Positions 33,414-42,801 of a stretch of 64,000 nucleotides of DNA are shown here, one piece after another. Under the pieces are notes generated by a model. That model was not told where the DNA came from. It made no database searches and was given only the letters and a program-made list of their open reading frames with translations. A program made the translations under genes and the position numbers. Each line of letters opens with the position of its first letter. Positions within the stretch are counted from its first letter, which is position 1. Origin of the DNA: Chlorogloeopsis fritschii (GTDB taxonomy: Bacteria; Cyanobacteriota; Cyanobacteriia; Cyanobacteriales; Nostocaceae). The stretch lies in assembly GCF_043099315.1 (NCBI RefSeq), contig NZ_CP170746.1. The stretch is one strand, 5' to 3'.

Positions 33414-34163
33414 TTAATCAAGTAACCACATTTGAGAAGAGTTATCAGTAGATTCTTCAGGTTGTTTGAGTGGTAACTTTTCTATATGACGATAGGATTT
33501 TCTGTAGGTGAGTGGTGCAATGCTTTCTTTTTCCTTTTTCTTCTTAGTCTGATTTTCTTTTTCTTGTTTCAAATTGTTAAGTTCTTCTGTCAGCTTAGAG
33601 TTTGCTTCTGCAAGTTGCAAAGCTGCTTGTTTGGCTTCGTAAAGCTCTTTGGAGAAACGCTCTGTTAATGTTGTTTTTTCAGATAAGGCTGATTGTAATT
33701 CACTAATTTGCTGTTGTAGCGATTCTTCTTTCTGGCGTGCTTTTTCCTGTGATTTTTCTAAAGCAGCTTTTTCAGATAAAGCTGATTGTAATTCACTAAT
33801 TTGCTGTTGTAACGATTCTTCTTTATGACGTGCTTTTTCCTGTGATTTTTCTAAAGCAGCTTTTTCAGATAAGGCTGATTGTAATTCACTAATTTGCTGT
33901 TGTAGTGATTCTTCTTTATGACGTGCCTGTTCCCGTACTTTTTCTAAATCTGCTTGCAGTTTTTTAACAGTAGCTTCTACATCTACTTGATTTGAAGATG
34001 ACACCTTATCTTCTTTTTGGGTAGAAGATGCTTCTGTTGTTGAAGTACTTTCTTCCTTAATTTCTTGGGCAGTAACATCAATCACGATTTCGCCTTCTGT
34101 TGAGGGAATATTTTGTGCTTTTTCTTGTAGCACGTCGGATACAGATGGACGTTTCCTGGGCAT
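33414..34163 (-). CDS. Coiled-coil ParA-partner protein with 31-residue tandem repeats
   Basis: 249 residues from the ATG at 34163, preceded by GGAGG eleven bases before; the TTG at 34181 lies on that site and is not the start. The N-terminus PRKRPSVSDVL is basic, like the peptides by which ParA partners touch their ATPase. Then an acidic, Ser/Thr-rich linker and a long coiled coil with three near-identical 31-residue units (ARHKEESLQQQISELQSALS-type). The end is QMWLLD. It starts 6 bases after the parA stop, so the two are one operon. A DNA-binding ParB domain is absent; a cargo adaptor such as a McdB-like protein is the leading guess. Confidence 0.7.
   Translation of the reverse strand: MPRKRPSVSDVLQEKAQNIPSTEGEIVIDVTAQEIKEESTSTTEASSTQKEDKVSSSNQVDVEATVKKLQADLEKVREQARHKEESLQQQISELQSALSEKAALEKSQEKARHKEESLQQQISELQSALSEKAALEKSQEKARQKEESLQQQISELQSALSEKTTLTERFSKELYEAKQAALQLAEANSKLTEELNNLKQEKENQTKKKKEKESIAPLTYRKSYRHIEKLPLKQPEESTDNSSQMWLLD
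33681..33959. repeat. 93-bp direct repeats, three units, inside the coiled-coil gene
   Basis: Units begin at 33681, 33774 and 33867 with AGATAA(G/A)GCTGATTGTAA; the first two are nearly identical and the third drifts in its right half. They encode the three 31-residue coiled-coil units. This is recent coding duplication, not CRISPR: there are no spacers. Confidence 0.85.
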
Positions 34164-34168
34164 GATCT

Positions 34169-34801
34169 CTATTTCCTCCAATCACGTTGTAATTCATCAG
34201 CTACGCGGCGATAGTCTGATTGTGCCTCCCGTGCATTTTTTCCTCGCCATTGAGTAATTGCCACACCTTCTAACACTGCTCTTTCGTGAGCTTTATAAGC
34301 ACGAATAAAGGCATTACAAGCGGGAATCCCTAGTTGCATGAGCGTATTTTGTGCTTCCAGTGCTTCCCCCAAACTCCGCGTATCTACTTTAGTAAGAAGC
34401 ACCCTGTGAGGAATTCCCGCAGGGGTTACTGCTTCTTTTACAGTGTCGATTAATACAGCTAAATCCATTGGTGCTGGCGGTGTGGGCAACACTAAATAGT
34501 CTGCGATCGCTACTACTGCCGCCAATGCTTGAGAGTGTAACGCTGGAGGCGTATCGACCACCACTAAACTGTATCCTTCTATCTTACGCAAATCAGCTAA
34601 AAGTTTGGGATCTGTGATTTGAGATAAGTCAAATCCCATCGCTTTTGGATTGCGCCCAAACCACCAATTAGCAGAACCTTGAACATCTGCATCTACCAGA
34701 AGTACCTTTTTTTCTTCTGCAAAAATAGCAGCCAGATTAACTGCGGTAGTTGTTTTTCCAACTCCACCTTTGCCGTTGAGGATAGCGATAATTCTTGGCA
34801 C
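34169..34801 (-). CDS. ParA/MinD-type ATPase
   Basis: 210 residues. Deviant Walker A GKGGVGKTT with the signature Lys at the start, switch I region DADVQGSANWW and Walker B-like VVVDTPP are clear. It has no N-terminal DNA-binding helix-turn-helix and is short, as in ParA proteins that position protein cargo or small plasmids. The neighbour downstream is a coiled-coil protein, not ParB, and no parS-like repeats are seen. Type 2 McdA proteins for carboxysome positioning share this outline. Positioning of a cellular cargo is inference. Confidence 0.88.
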   Translation of the reverse strand: MPRIIAILNGKGGVGKTTTAVNLAAIFAEEKKVLLVDADVQGSANWWFGRNPKAMGFDLSQITDPKLLADLRKIEGYSLVVVDTPPALHSQALAAVVAIADYLVLPTPPAPMDLAVLIDTVKEAVTPAGIPHRVLLTKVDTRSLGEALEAQNTLMQLGIPACNAFIRAYKAHERAVLEGVAITQWRGKNAREAQSDYRRVADELQRDWRK

Positions 34802-34910
34802 AGATTCTTTCCGACGCTGACTTCACCGAATATACCGCGTTATGTGACACGAAGAGTATAGGAAATCGTCACAATAGAATAATTCAGAAGCGCTAAAAAC
34901 ATAAGCGACT

Positions 34911-36320
34911 ATGACAGCAATTAATAGCTTTCCTGATGGCCCCAGTATGCCAATTTTTCTGCGGCGGGTAAAATTTTTTCTGCAGCCTTTGCGATACGTC
35001 GAAGATTTTGCCAAAGCCTATGGAGATGCTTTCACTCTTTGGGGGCCTAGTAAAGAGAACGCTCTTGTCCACTTCAGCCATCCTCAAGCACTAGAGCAGA
35101 TTTTTACCGCAGATCCGAGTCATTTTGAGGTTGGTAGAGGAAACCGAATTTTACGATTTTTGGTTGGTGATTATTCTTTGATTTTACTGGATGGAGAGCG
35201 TCACCAGCGTCAACGTCAATTATTAGCACCTCCTTTTCATGGCGATGTTTCACGACAAGCCCCTTCGGGTTTACGTATGCGTGCTTATGGTGAAACAATC
35301 TGTAAAATAGCCCAACAAGTAAGTCATGAATGGCAGATTGGTAAACCCTTCAATATTCGTGCTTCAATGCAAGAAATTACTCTCCGCGTGATTTTACGGG
35401 TAGTATTTGGCTTAGATGAGGGACAGCGTTTAGAAGAACTGCGAAAATTAATTACTTCTTTGCTGGAGTTAATTGGTTCTCCCTTAATGTCCGCTAGCTT
35501 CTTTTTCAGTTTTCTACAAACAGATTTCGGTGCTTGGAGTCTGTGGGGACGAATGCAAAAGTTAAGGCAACAAATTGATGAATTAATTTATGCTTTAATT
35601 CGAGAACGTCGGGCAGAATCTGGACAAAATCGCCAAGATATCCTCAATTTATTGATGTCTGCCCGTGATGAAAGCGGAAAACCAATGTCAGACGAAGAAT
35701 TACGCGATGAATTAATGACTTTGCTCACAGCAGGACATGAAACCACTGCTTCCGCATTGACTTGGGCATTTTACTGGGTTGCCTATTTACCAGAGGTACG
35801 AGAAAAATTGCTAACGGAACTAGACACACTAGACGATCCACAAGATCCGAGTGCGATCGCTAAATTGCCCTACCTCACAGCGGTTTGCCAAGAAACTCTA
35901 CGCATCTACCCAATTATCATGAGTGCTTTCTTTAGGGTGGTTAAATCCCCCATCGAAATTATGGGTTACAAACTGCCAGCAGGAACGGCAATTGCTCCCA
36001 ATATTTACTTAGCCCACCATCGCGAACAAGTATACCCACAGCCTCAAAAATTTAAACCAGAACGGTTTTTAGAACGGCAATTTTCCCCTTATGAATTTTT
36101 ACCCTTTGGTGGCGGAAATCGTCGTTGTATAGGGATGGCATTTGCTATGTATGAAATGAAACTTGTATTAGCGACTATTTTGTCTAGCTTTCAAGTGTCT
36201 CTAGTTCACAAACGCTCTGTGCGCCCAGTACGACGTGGTTTGACTTTAGCTGCACCAGCAGGAATGCAGATGGTGGCAACACCTTTGGCAAAGCGTGTAA
36301 GCAAGGCAGCACTTGTTTAA
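34911..36320 (+). CDS. Cytochrome P450 (CYP110-like)
   Basis: 469 residues. I-helix motif AGHETTAS (the acid/alcohol pair is E-T), ExxR in CQETLRIYP, and heme-binding FGGGNRRCIGMAFAMYE with the Cys thiolate. The PGPSMPIFL-type N-terminal Pro-rich turn is present and there is no membrane anchor. The sequence style (LLAPPFHGDV, SAFFRVVKSPIEIMGY) is that of CYP110 enzymes of heterocystous cyanobacteria, which hydroxylate fatty acids or terpenes with ferredoxin as donor. Substrate unknown. Start has no strong ribosome site. Confidence 0.9.
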   Translation: MTAINSFPDGPSMPIFLRRVKFFLQPLRYVEDFAKAYGDAFTLWGPSKENALVHFSHPQALEQIFTADPSHFEVGRGNRILRFLVGDYSLILLDGERHQRQRQLLAPPFHGDVSRQAPSGLRMRAYGETICKIAQQVSHEWQIGKPFNIRASMQEITLRVILRVVFGLDEGQRLEELRKLITSLLELIGSPLMSASFFFSFLQTDFGAWSLWGRMQKLRQQIDELIYALIRERRAESGQNRQDILNLLMSARDESGKPMSDEELRDELMTLLTAGHETTASALTWAFYWVAYLPEVREKLLTELDTLDDPQDPSAIAKLPYLTAVCQETLRIYPIIMSAFFRVVKSPIEIMGYKLPAGTAIAPNIYLAHHREQVYPQPQKFKPERFLERQFSPYEFLPFGGGNRRCIGMAFAMYEMKLVLATILSSFQVSLVHKRSVRPVRRGLTLAAPAGMQMVATPLAKRVSKAALV

Positions 36321-36326
36321 GCAATT

Positions 36327-36347
36327 AGGGTGGACGCTATCCACCCT
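36327..36347 (+). terminator. Hairpin after the P450 gene
   Basis: AGGGTGGA CGCTA TCCACCCT, an 8-bp stem 7 bases after the stop codon. There is no T-run; may be a dispersed GGGTGG-type palindrome. Confidence 0.5.
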
Positions 36348-36614
36348 TGTATATTAAAAGATATTTGGTTAAATAACCCTTGCTGAACAACGTATACCTA
36401 ATTGATTAAAAAAACTTCTTTGATTATATAGAATTATCGCTTCATCATAATTTTTACTTCCAAATCTTTAATTAATAAAATTTCAAGATTAAGAAAAAAT
36501 TATTAAGAAATTCCTCGGATTTAAAATCTGTATTTATCAGATATGGTTGTAATGATTTTATTATTCTTTGATTCACAAAGATATAAATAGTTGTTTTCAA
36601 CCAAAATAGTAAAT

Positions 36615-38081
36615 ATGACAGGGAATATATTCAATCATGTTAAACTTCTAAATTCTAACTTCCAAACTGAACAGAGATATGGTTACTCATACTGCCCTCT
36701 AAATGGAAAAGTTACAGAACAAAAACTAAGTTTAAATTCTGTTTTACACGAGTTAACTGGCTGGGAAGTTTACATAGAATTTAATAGTCCAGTTGAAGAA
36801 TTATTTAAATTATTTGAACAAGAAAATTTACTACCAGGAATTCTCTTAGTTCAAAATCAGCATTACGTAGGAATGATTTCACGGCAGAAATTTTATGAGT
36901 ATATGAGCCGACCGTATAGTTTGGGATTATTTTCTCATAAACCTATTGAAAAACTTTACAATTGGCTACAACCAGAAAGTCTTGTACTCTCTGAAAATAC
37001 AACGATTGTAGAAGCGACTCAGATTGCACTACAACGCTCCTTTGAACTTGTCTATGAGCCGATTGTAGTGGCAGTAGAATCGGGGCAAAATCGACTCATT
37101 GATTTTCACCAGTTACTTCTAGCTCATTCTCAAATTCATGTCTTAACACTTGCTCAATTACAGCAGGCCACAGAACAATCTCACATCGCCACAACAAATT
37201 TACGTCTACTTCAGGACAATCACACACAATTGGTACAAAATGAAAAAATGGTTGCCTTGGGAAAACTTGTTGCTGGTATTGCCCACGAAATTAATAACCC
37301 CATTAACTTTGTAGCTGGTAATTTAGATTATGCCACTTCTTACATTCAAGATTTACTTGTACTTATCAACCTTTACCAAAAGCACTATCCCCAACCAAAA
37401 ATAGAAATTCAAAATTTAATTGATAAAATTGATTTAGACTTTTTAACTACAGATTTACCCAAAATTTTGATTTCCATGAAGGCAGGCAGTCAACGTATTG
37501 AAGAAATTGTTTGCTCTTTGCGAAATTTTTCTCGTTTAGATGAAGCCCAGAAAAAAGAAGTTAATATTCATGAAGGTATTGATAGTACTTTATTAATTCT
37601 ACAACATCGCCTCAAAAAAAACCTTAATCGTGAGAGTATCACTGTTATCAAAGAATATGGAAATATCCCTTTGATTGATTGTTATGCTGGGCAGCTAAAT
37701 CAAGTTTTTATGAATATTTTGAGTAATGCTATTGATGCCCTAGAAGAAAAATTGGAACAAAGGTACTCAAAGCCAAGTAAAGAACAAATTCAAGATCCTA
37801 ATGTTAGTTTGCCTGATTTGACGCTCCGCATCTCCACCGAAATTTTGAATACTGATTATGTGGAAATAAGGATTGCAGACAATGGTCTAGGTATCACAGA
37901 AGACATTAGACAGCGAATATTCGATCCTTTTTTTACGACCAAGCCTGTTGGGCAAGGAACTGGATTAGGACTATCCATTAGCTATCAAATAGTTGTAGAA
38001 AAACATAGTGGTATTTTAGAATGTGTCTCTACTCCTGGGAAAGGAACTGAGTTTATTATCAAAATTCCAGTTAGCATTTGA
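36615..38081 (+). CDS. Sensor histidine kinase with CBS-like N-terminal domain
   Basis: About 488 residues from the ATG at 36615 (MTGNIFNHVK); a TTG at 36591 is less likely. The N-terminal ~200 residues look like a CBS pair (GILLVQNQHYVGMISRQKF, then SENTTIVEATQIALQR), a common ligand-sensing unit in cyanobacterial kinases. A short coiled linker leads to the H-box IAHEINNPINFVAGNL, the phospho-acceptor His followed by E-I-N-N-P; then N-box ILSNAIDAL, G1 DNGLGI and G2 GTGLGLSISY. No membrane helix. The next gene starts about 35 bases on. Confidence 0.9.
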   Translation: MTGNIFNHVKLLNSNFQTEQRYGYSYCPLNGKVTEQKLSLNSVLHELTGWEVYIEFNSPVEELFKLFEQENLLPGILLVQNQHYVGMISRQKFYEYMSRPYSLGLFSHKPIEKLYNWLQPESLVLSENTTIVEATQIALQRSFELVYEPIVVAVESGQNRLIDFHQLLLAHSQIHVLTLAQLQQATEQSHIATTNLRLLQDNHTQLVQNEKMVALGKLVAGIAHEINNPINFVAGNLDYATSYIQDLLVLINLYQKHYPQPKIEIQNLIDKIDLDFLTTDLPKILISMKAGSQRIEEIVCSLRNFSRLDEAQKKEVNIHEGIDSTLLILQHRLKKNLNRESITVIKEYGNIPLIDCYAGQLNQVFMNILSNAIDALEEKLEQRYSKPSKEQIQDPNVSLPDLTLRISTEILNTDYVEIRIADNGLGITEDIRQRIFDPFFTTKPVGQGTGLGLSISYQIVVEKHSGILECVSTPGKGTEFIIKIPVSI

Positions 38082-38116
38082 AATTATAAGTGACTCTGTT
38101 TTTTTTAGATTTCACC

Positions 38117-38893
38117 ATGAGAGACAAAATTTTACAAGTTCTTATTAGGGAATTACAGTCACAAGATTTTGTTCTAGCATTCTGGCAAGGTGGTTCGGCT
38201 GCACACGGATATACAGATGAGTGGTCTGATATTGATATCGAGGTGATTGTTGAAGACAATTATGTTGAAGAAACCTTCCAAATTGTTGAAGCAGCTTTGC
38301 AAACCATTTCAGAAATTAGCTTGAAGTATAGAGTACCTGAACCTACATGGCACGGTCATTCGCAATGTTTTTACCAATTAGCTGGAGTTAGTCCTTTTTT
38401 GGTTATAGATTTTGCTGTCATGAAGCGCAGTAGCCGCAATGATTTTTTAGATGTAGAACGACATGGTAATCCAGTAATTGCTTTTGATAAAGCTAATCTT
38501 GTTGTGCCAACTCATTTAGATACAACAGAGCATTTTGCAAAAATGAAAGAGAGATTTGTCTCTTTAAAAACGACTTTTAATTTTAGACAATTATTTGTTC
38601 AAAAAGAGATTTTGCGCGGACATTTTGCGGAAGCTGTGGCTAAGTACCACAATTACACCCTCAATCCTTTAATAGAACTTTTGGGAATGTTGTATCGACC
38701 ATATCGATATGACTTTATGCTTCTTAAATATTTTAACCGAGATTTTCCGCCAGAAGTTGTAGCGCGTGTAGATGCGCTCTATTCAATAAGAGATTTAAAT
38801 GAATTAGCAAAAAAACATCAATTAGCAGAGGAAATGTTTGTAGAAACTTTGTCGCATTTGGAAGAGACGTTTCAAAATCAGCGTAGGTATTAG
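38117..38893 (+). CDS. Nucleotidyltransferase-domain protein
   Basis: 258 residues from ATG 38117 (a GTG at 38090 is possible). The Pol-beta-like nucleotidyltransferase core is GGSAAHGYTDEWSDIDIEVIV: GS followed by D-x-D, the metal ligands. The C-terminal ~100 residues are helical, like substrate-binding parts of aminoglycoside adenylyltransferases, but the substrate cannot be called. It follows the histidine kinase on the same strand with a short gap, so they may be co-transcribed. Confidence 0.75.
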   Translation: MRDKILQVLIRELQSQDFVLAFWQGGSAAHGYTDEWSDIDIEVIVEDNYVEETFQIVEAALQTISEISLKYRVPEPTWHGHSQCFYQLAGVSPFLVIDFAVMKRSSRNDFLDVERHGNPVIAFDKANLVVPTHLDTTEHFAKMKERFVSLKTTFNFRQLFVQKEILRGHFAEAVAKYHNYTLNPLIELLGMLYRPYRYDFMLLKYFNRDFPPEVVARVDALYSIRDLNELAKKHQLAEEMFVETLSHLEETFQNQRRY

Positions 38894-39189
38894 AATTGAA
38901 TGCAATACTCCTGATATTAGGCGTATTAGCAGCACTCTAAGCAAATTTTCAATTATCTAGTACTCATGGCAAATACAGAATCTACACTTCATGAGCTAAT
39001 TAAAAGTAGGAGGTATCAAGCATAACAGTAATTGAGCACAGGGAGCTATAACCCTTATGGGCATTATATTTTAACCCCTGGTAGCTTAAATAATAAATTT
39101 GATTTAGCAACATCCTACAATTAAGGGGACTTGCACTGATTGCTTGGTCAGTTAAGAATAAATAGGGCAAAGCACGCGGGGAAACAAAC

Positions 39190-40621
39190 GTGAGTCAAGG
39201 ATTTGATTACGATTTAGTTATTATCGGCGCTGGAGTGGGCGGACACGGGGATTGCCTTGCACGCCGTTAGCTGCGGTTTAAAGACAGCTATTGTTGAAGC
39301 AGCGGATATGGGAGGAACCTGCGTTAACCGAGGCTGCATTCCGTCTAAGGCTTTGCTGGCAGCTTCAGGACGTGTGCGGGAGTTAAAAGATGCTCACCAT
39401 CTCAAGGCGCTAGGAATTCAACTGGGCGGCGTACAGTTTGATCGTCAGGTGATCGCCGAGCACGCCAACAATCTTGTCGCTAAAATTCAAGGAGACTTAA
39501 CCAACAGCCTCAAACGTCTCGGAGTTGATATCATCCGGGGTTGGGGCAAAATCGCAGGCGTACAAAAGGTTGCAGTTGTAACCGATAGCGGCGAGAAAAC
39601 TATTACTGCTAAAGATATTATTCTTGCCCCCGGTTCCGTTCCTTTTGTTCCTCCCGGCATTGAAGTAGACGGCAAAACAGTTTTTACTAGCGACCAAGGC
39701 GTAAAGTTGGAATGGTTGCCAGATTGGGTAGCAATCATTGGCAGTGGTTACATTGGCTTAGAATTTTCTGATGTTTACTCGGCATTGGGCTGCGAAATCA
39801 CTATGATCGAAGCCCTAGATCAATTAATGCCGGGATTTGATCGCGATATTGCCAAACTTGCCGAACGGGTGCTAATTACCCCCCGCGATATTGAAACTTA
39901 TGTGGGAATTTATGCTAGGAAAGTAATTCCTGGTTCGCCGGTGGTGATAGAATTAGCCGACTTCAAAACCAAAGAATATGTGGACACATTAGAAGTTGAT
40001 GCTTGCTTGGTAGCCACAGGGCGCATACCTGCTACTCAAAACCTCGGTTTAGAATCCGTCGGTGTGGAACTCGATCGCCGCAATTTTATTCCAGTTAATG
40101 ATAGTATGGCCGTTTTGAGTGCGGGTGAACCAGTGCCACATTTGTGGGCAATAGGTGATTCTACTGGCAAGATGATGTTAGCACACGCTGCCTCAGCCCA
40201 AGGAATCGTCGCTGTAGAAAATATCTGTGGCAGGTACAAAGAAGTAGACTATCACAGTATTCCCGCAGCAGCGTTTACTCATCCGGAAATTAGTTACGTG
40301 GGCATAACAGAAGCACAAGCGAAGGAAAAAGGAACCACTGAAGGATTTGAAGTTGGAGTCGCAAAAAGTTACTTCAAAGGTAATTCCAAAGCTCTAGCAG
40401 AAGGCGAAGCTGACGGTATGGCTAAAGTTATTTATCGCAAGGATACGGGCGAAGTTCTGGGAGTTCATATTATAGGTATACACGCCTCAGACTTAATTCA
40501 CGAAGCCTCAGCCGCGATCGCCAATCGCCAGTCCGTTCATAAGCTTGCTCATCTAGTTCATGCCCACCCAACACTTTCAGAAGTGCTGGATGAAGCCTAT
40601 AAACGGGCAGTTGCTAGTTAG
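39190..40621 (+). pseudogene. lpdA: Dihydrolipoamide dehydrogenase gene with a single-base frameshift
   Basis: GTG at 39190 opens MSQGFDYDLVIIGAGVGGHG, then an extra G in the GGGG run at 39247-39250 shifts the frame to an early TAG. Removing one G gives GGHGIALHAVSCG and an unbroken 476-residue E3 enzyme: FAD motif GAGVGG, redox pair GGTCVNRGCIPSK, NAD motif GSGYIG, and the HAHPTLSE active-site base motif. E3 is shared by pyruvate dehydrogenase and glycine cleavage and is usually essential, so a sequencing error in the homopolymer is likelier than loss. lpdA next to trpC is the normal cyanobacterial order. Confidence 0.85.
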
Positions 40622-40626
40622 GGATT

Positions 40627-40835
40627 GGGGATTGGGAAGAGGACACGGGGACAAAGGGACGCGGGGACACGAAGAATCTTGATTCACGTTATTGCTCCTT
40701 GTCTCCCCACGCCAGTCGCCTCAAGTCGGGGAACCCGCCCACGGCGCTGGCTCCTCTCCCCCTCCCCCTCCTCTTCAAGCGCCCCTAATTCCTAGCCCTA
40801 GCCCCCAGTCTCTAATCCCTAGCCCCTAATTCCTA
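40627..40835. repeat. Compound repeat tract between lpdA and trpC
   Basis: GAGGACACGGGGACAAAGGG and GACGCGGGGACACG units, then a pyrimidine-rich mirror (CTCCCCACGCC, CCCTCCCCCTCC), then CCCCTAATTCCTAG-type heptamers right up to the trpC start. Also a GGGAACCCGCCC piece reminiscent of the family A tail. Confidence 0.65.
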
Positions 40836-40837
40836 AT

Positions 40838-41749
40838 ATGCAAATTCGTCGCCGCCCACCCAATCCATCTGTTGCCGTTTCTTATTTGAGATATCAAGTT
40901 GCTGTGCCTGATGCTGAACCAAGAAATATTTTGGAGAAAATTGTCTGGCAGAAGGAAGAAGAAGTTGAGCAAATGCGGGAAAAGCAGCCTTTACAAGAAC
41001 TGCAAAAACAAGCCCTCACCGCACCCCCAACCCGTGATTTTGTGGCAGCACTGCGACAAGGAAAGACAAAACCGGCATTGATTGCTGAAGTCAAAAAAGC
41101 TTCACCAAGTAAAGGTGTTTTACGACAAGATTTCGATCCAGTAGCGATCGCCCTTCAATACCAACAAGGTGGTGCTAGTTGTATTTCGGTGCTGACGGAT
41201 GAAAAGTTTTTTAGTGGCAGTTTCGATAATCTCACCAACATCCGTGCTGCTGTAGATTTACCGTTGTTGTGCAAGGAATTTATCATCTATCCTTATCAAA
41301 TGTACTTGGCACGGGTTCGAGGTGCTGATGCGCTACTGTTAATAGCAGCGATTCTTAGCGATCGAGATTTACAATATTTTGTCAAAATTGCCAATGCCTT
41401 AAAAATGGCAGCCTTGATTGAAGTTCATACCCTGGAAGAACTTGACCGCGTATTAGCCATAGATGGCGTATCTTTAGTAGGTATTAATAATCGCAACCTC
41501 GAAAATTTCTCTGTTGATTTGCAAACAACTTGCCAACTTTTAACAGCAAGAGGTAAACAATTGCAGGAACGGAATATTTTAGTTGTAAGTGAGTCAGGAA
41601 TACATACCCCAGATGACCTAGATGTGGTAGAAAAAGTCGGTGCATCTGCGGTACTGATCGGTGAGTCTTTAGTAAAATCACCAGATCCAAAATTGGCGAT
41701 CGCTAATCTCTTTGCCAAATCTTCACCAATAAGCAGATCTGGGCTTTAA
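40838..41749 (+). CDS. trpC: Indole-3-glycerol phosphate synthase TrpC
   Basis: 303 residues: N-terminal extension (QIRRRPPNPSV) typical of cyanobacteria, then the TIM barrel with LIAEVKKASPSKG, DEKFFSGS, LLCKEFIIYPYQ (catalytic Lys), LIEVHTLEEL, GINNRNL, and VVSESGIHTPDD. Catalyses ring closure of CdRP in tryptophan synthesis. The ATG follows a repeat tract with no clear ribosome site; it may be read through from lpdA. Confidence 0.95.
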   Translation: MQIRRRPPNPSVAVSYLRYQVAVPDAEPRNILEKIVWQKEEEVEQMREKQPLQELQKQALTAPPTRDFVAALRQGKTKPALIAEVKKASPSKGVLRQDFDPVAIALQYQQGGASCISVLTDEKFFSGSFDNLTNIRAAVDLPLLCKEFIIYPYQMYLARVRGADALLLIAAILSDRDLQYFVKIANALKMAALIEVHTLEELDRVLAIDGVSLVGINNRNLENFSVDLQTTCQLLTARGKQLQERNILVVSESGIHTPDDLDVVEKVGASAVLIGESLVKSPDPKLAIANLFAKSSPISRSGL

Positions 41750-41838
41750 CTAGTTACCTGGTGCTTGTGTAACAATTTATTTATTAATAAACAAGCCCAG
41801 ATTTCAAAACCTAAAATATATAATTCCCCATCAATTTC

Positions 41839-42090
41839 ATGGAGCAAATTCCTCTACCTTCTCCTATTCATTACGAACTCATACTGCAACTTTTGGAAAG
41901 ACAAACAATGTTAGCAGTCAGTAAAAATCCGGATTTACGACATCAAGTTAATCAGCTAATTATTACCCTCCGGAAAGCTGCTGTTCAGCAAAAGCACTTG
42001 GAGGAAATTTGCCAAGGCTCATCTGTACCTATAGATCATCGCTGGTCGCTCAATCATCTTAATGCCGGGCAGGTAGCCTCCCCGGATTAG
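41839..42090 (+). CDS. Small cyanobacterial protein (DUF5340-like)
   Basis: 83 residues, all helical: MEQIPLPSPIHYELILQLLE, then NPDLRHQVNQLIITLRKAAV. This matches in outline the DUF5340 proteins found only in cyanobacteria, of unknown role. The first half could form a helical hairpin. No cysteines other than one, no membrane segment. Start from the ATG at 41839; no strong ribosome site. Family call from memory. Confidence 0.6.
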   Translation: MEQIPLPSPIHYELILQLLERQTMLAVSKNPDLRHQVNQLIITLRKAAVQQKHLEEICQGSSVPIDHRWSLNHLNAGQVASPD

Positions 42091-42801
42091 TATAGTTGCA
42101 TCTGCTGAATAGAAAAGGCAGCAGAAATGGTACTTAGGAATAGCAGAGCATGATCCACAAAACAGCATTGCTATTGATTGAAACTATCATACTCACTGGT
42201 TGGGCGATCGCACTTAGCAGTAATGAATAACTCTGCGATCGCCTGATTATTTTTGATTCTTTGTATGCCAAAGAAATGCTGCCCTCATTAATATGCAGCG
42301 AATCCCCACCATAGTTATTGGACTATGGCTAAATAACTCTATTCAGTTGCCACCTAAATTTTCTCTCTGCATCTCCTAAGTTGGGCAAGGATTTCATTCA
42401 CCCATTCTCATCTAGATTTAATTTCCTTATTTCTCCTGTATTCCGTGTATTGCCATTCTATCCTCCCTTGCGCCGCACCATATGCTAAGAATGCGGGAAG
42501 CCGATTCTACTCTCTAAGAAGAGCTATGTCCTACAAGGATATCTTCTCATCCCAATCTTGTATCTCAGAATAAGTGACACTTTGTCAGATCAATAAGTCA
42601 TTCCATTCAAGTTGGAACCTGAAGATACAGATGATAGATAGCCTTCCTTGATAACTGACATAGCTGAATCAAGCAATTCATGTATTTGTCAGCAGGATAT
42701 AGGTAAAGGAAAATCTTGGAGAAATTTAGCAGATTGCAGGGATGTTAAACTTGATAGCCTGAATTCTGAAAATACCTATTGTGCAAGCGTTATAGACTCA
42801 T
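42091..42801. other. Intergenic region, no gene seen
   Basis: About 710 bases with two HIP1-like sites (about 42205 and 42236), after which no HIP1 octamer occurs until about 46103. No ORF with normal codon use, no repeats of family A, no tRNA. Confidence 0.4.

Noticed and set aside
33681..33959. Regular 93-base direct repeats resembling an array
   Set aside because: Contiguous repeats without spacers, encoding a coiled coil; not CRISPR.
40894..41718. Antisense frames within trpC
   Set aside because: Shadow frames of a clear, conserved gene.
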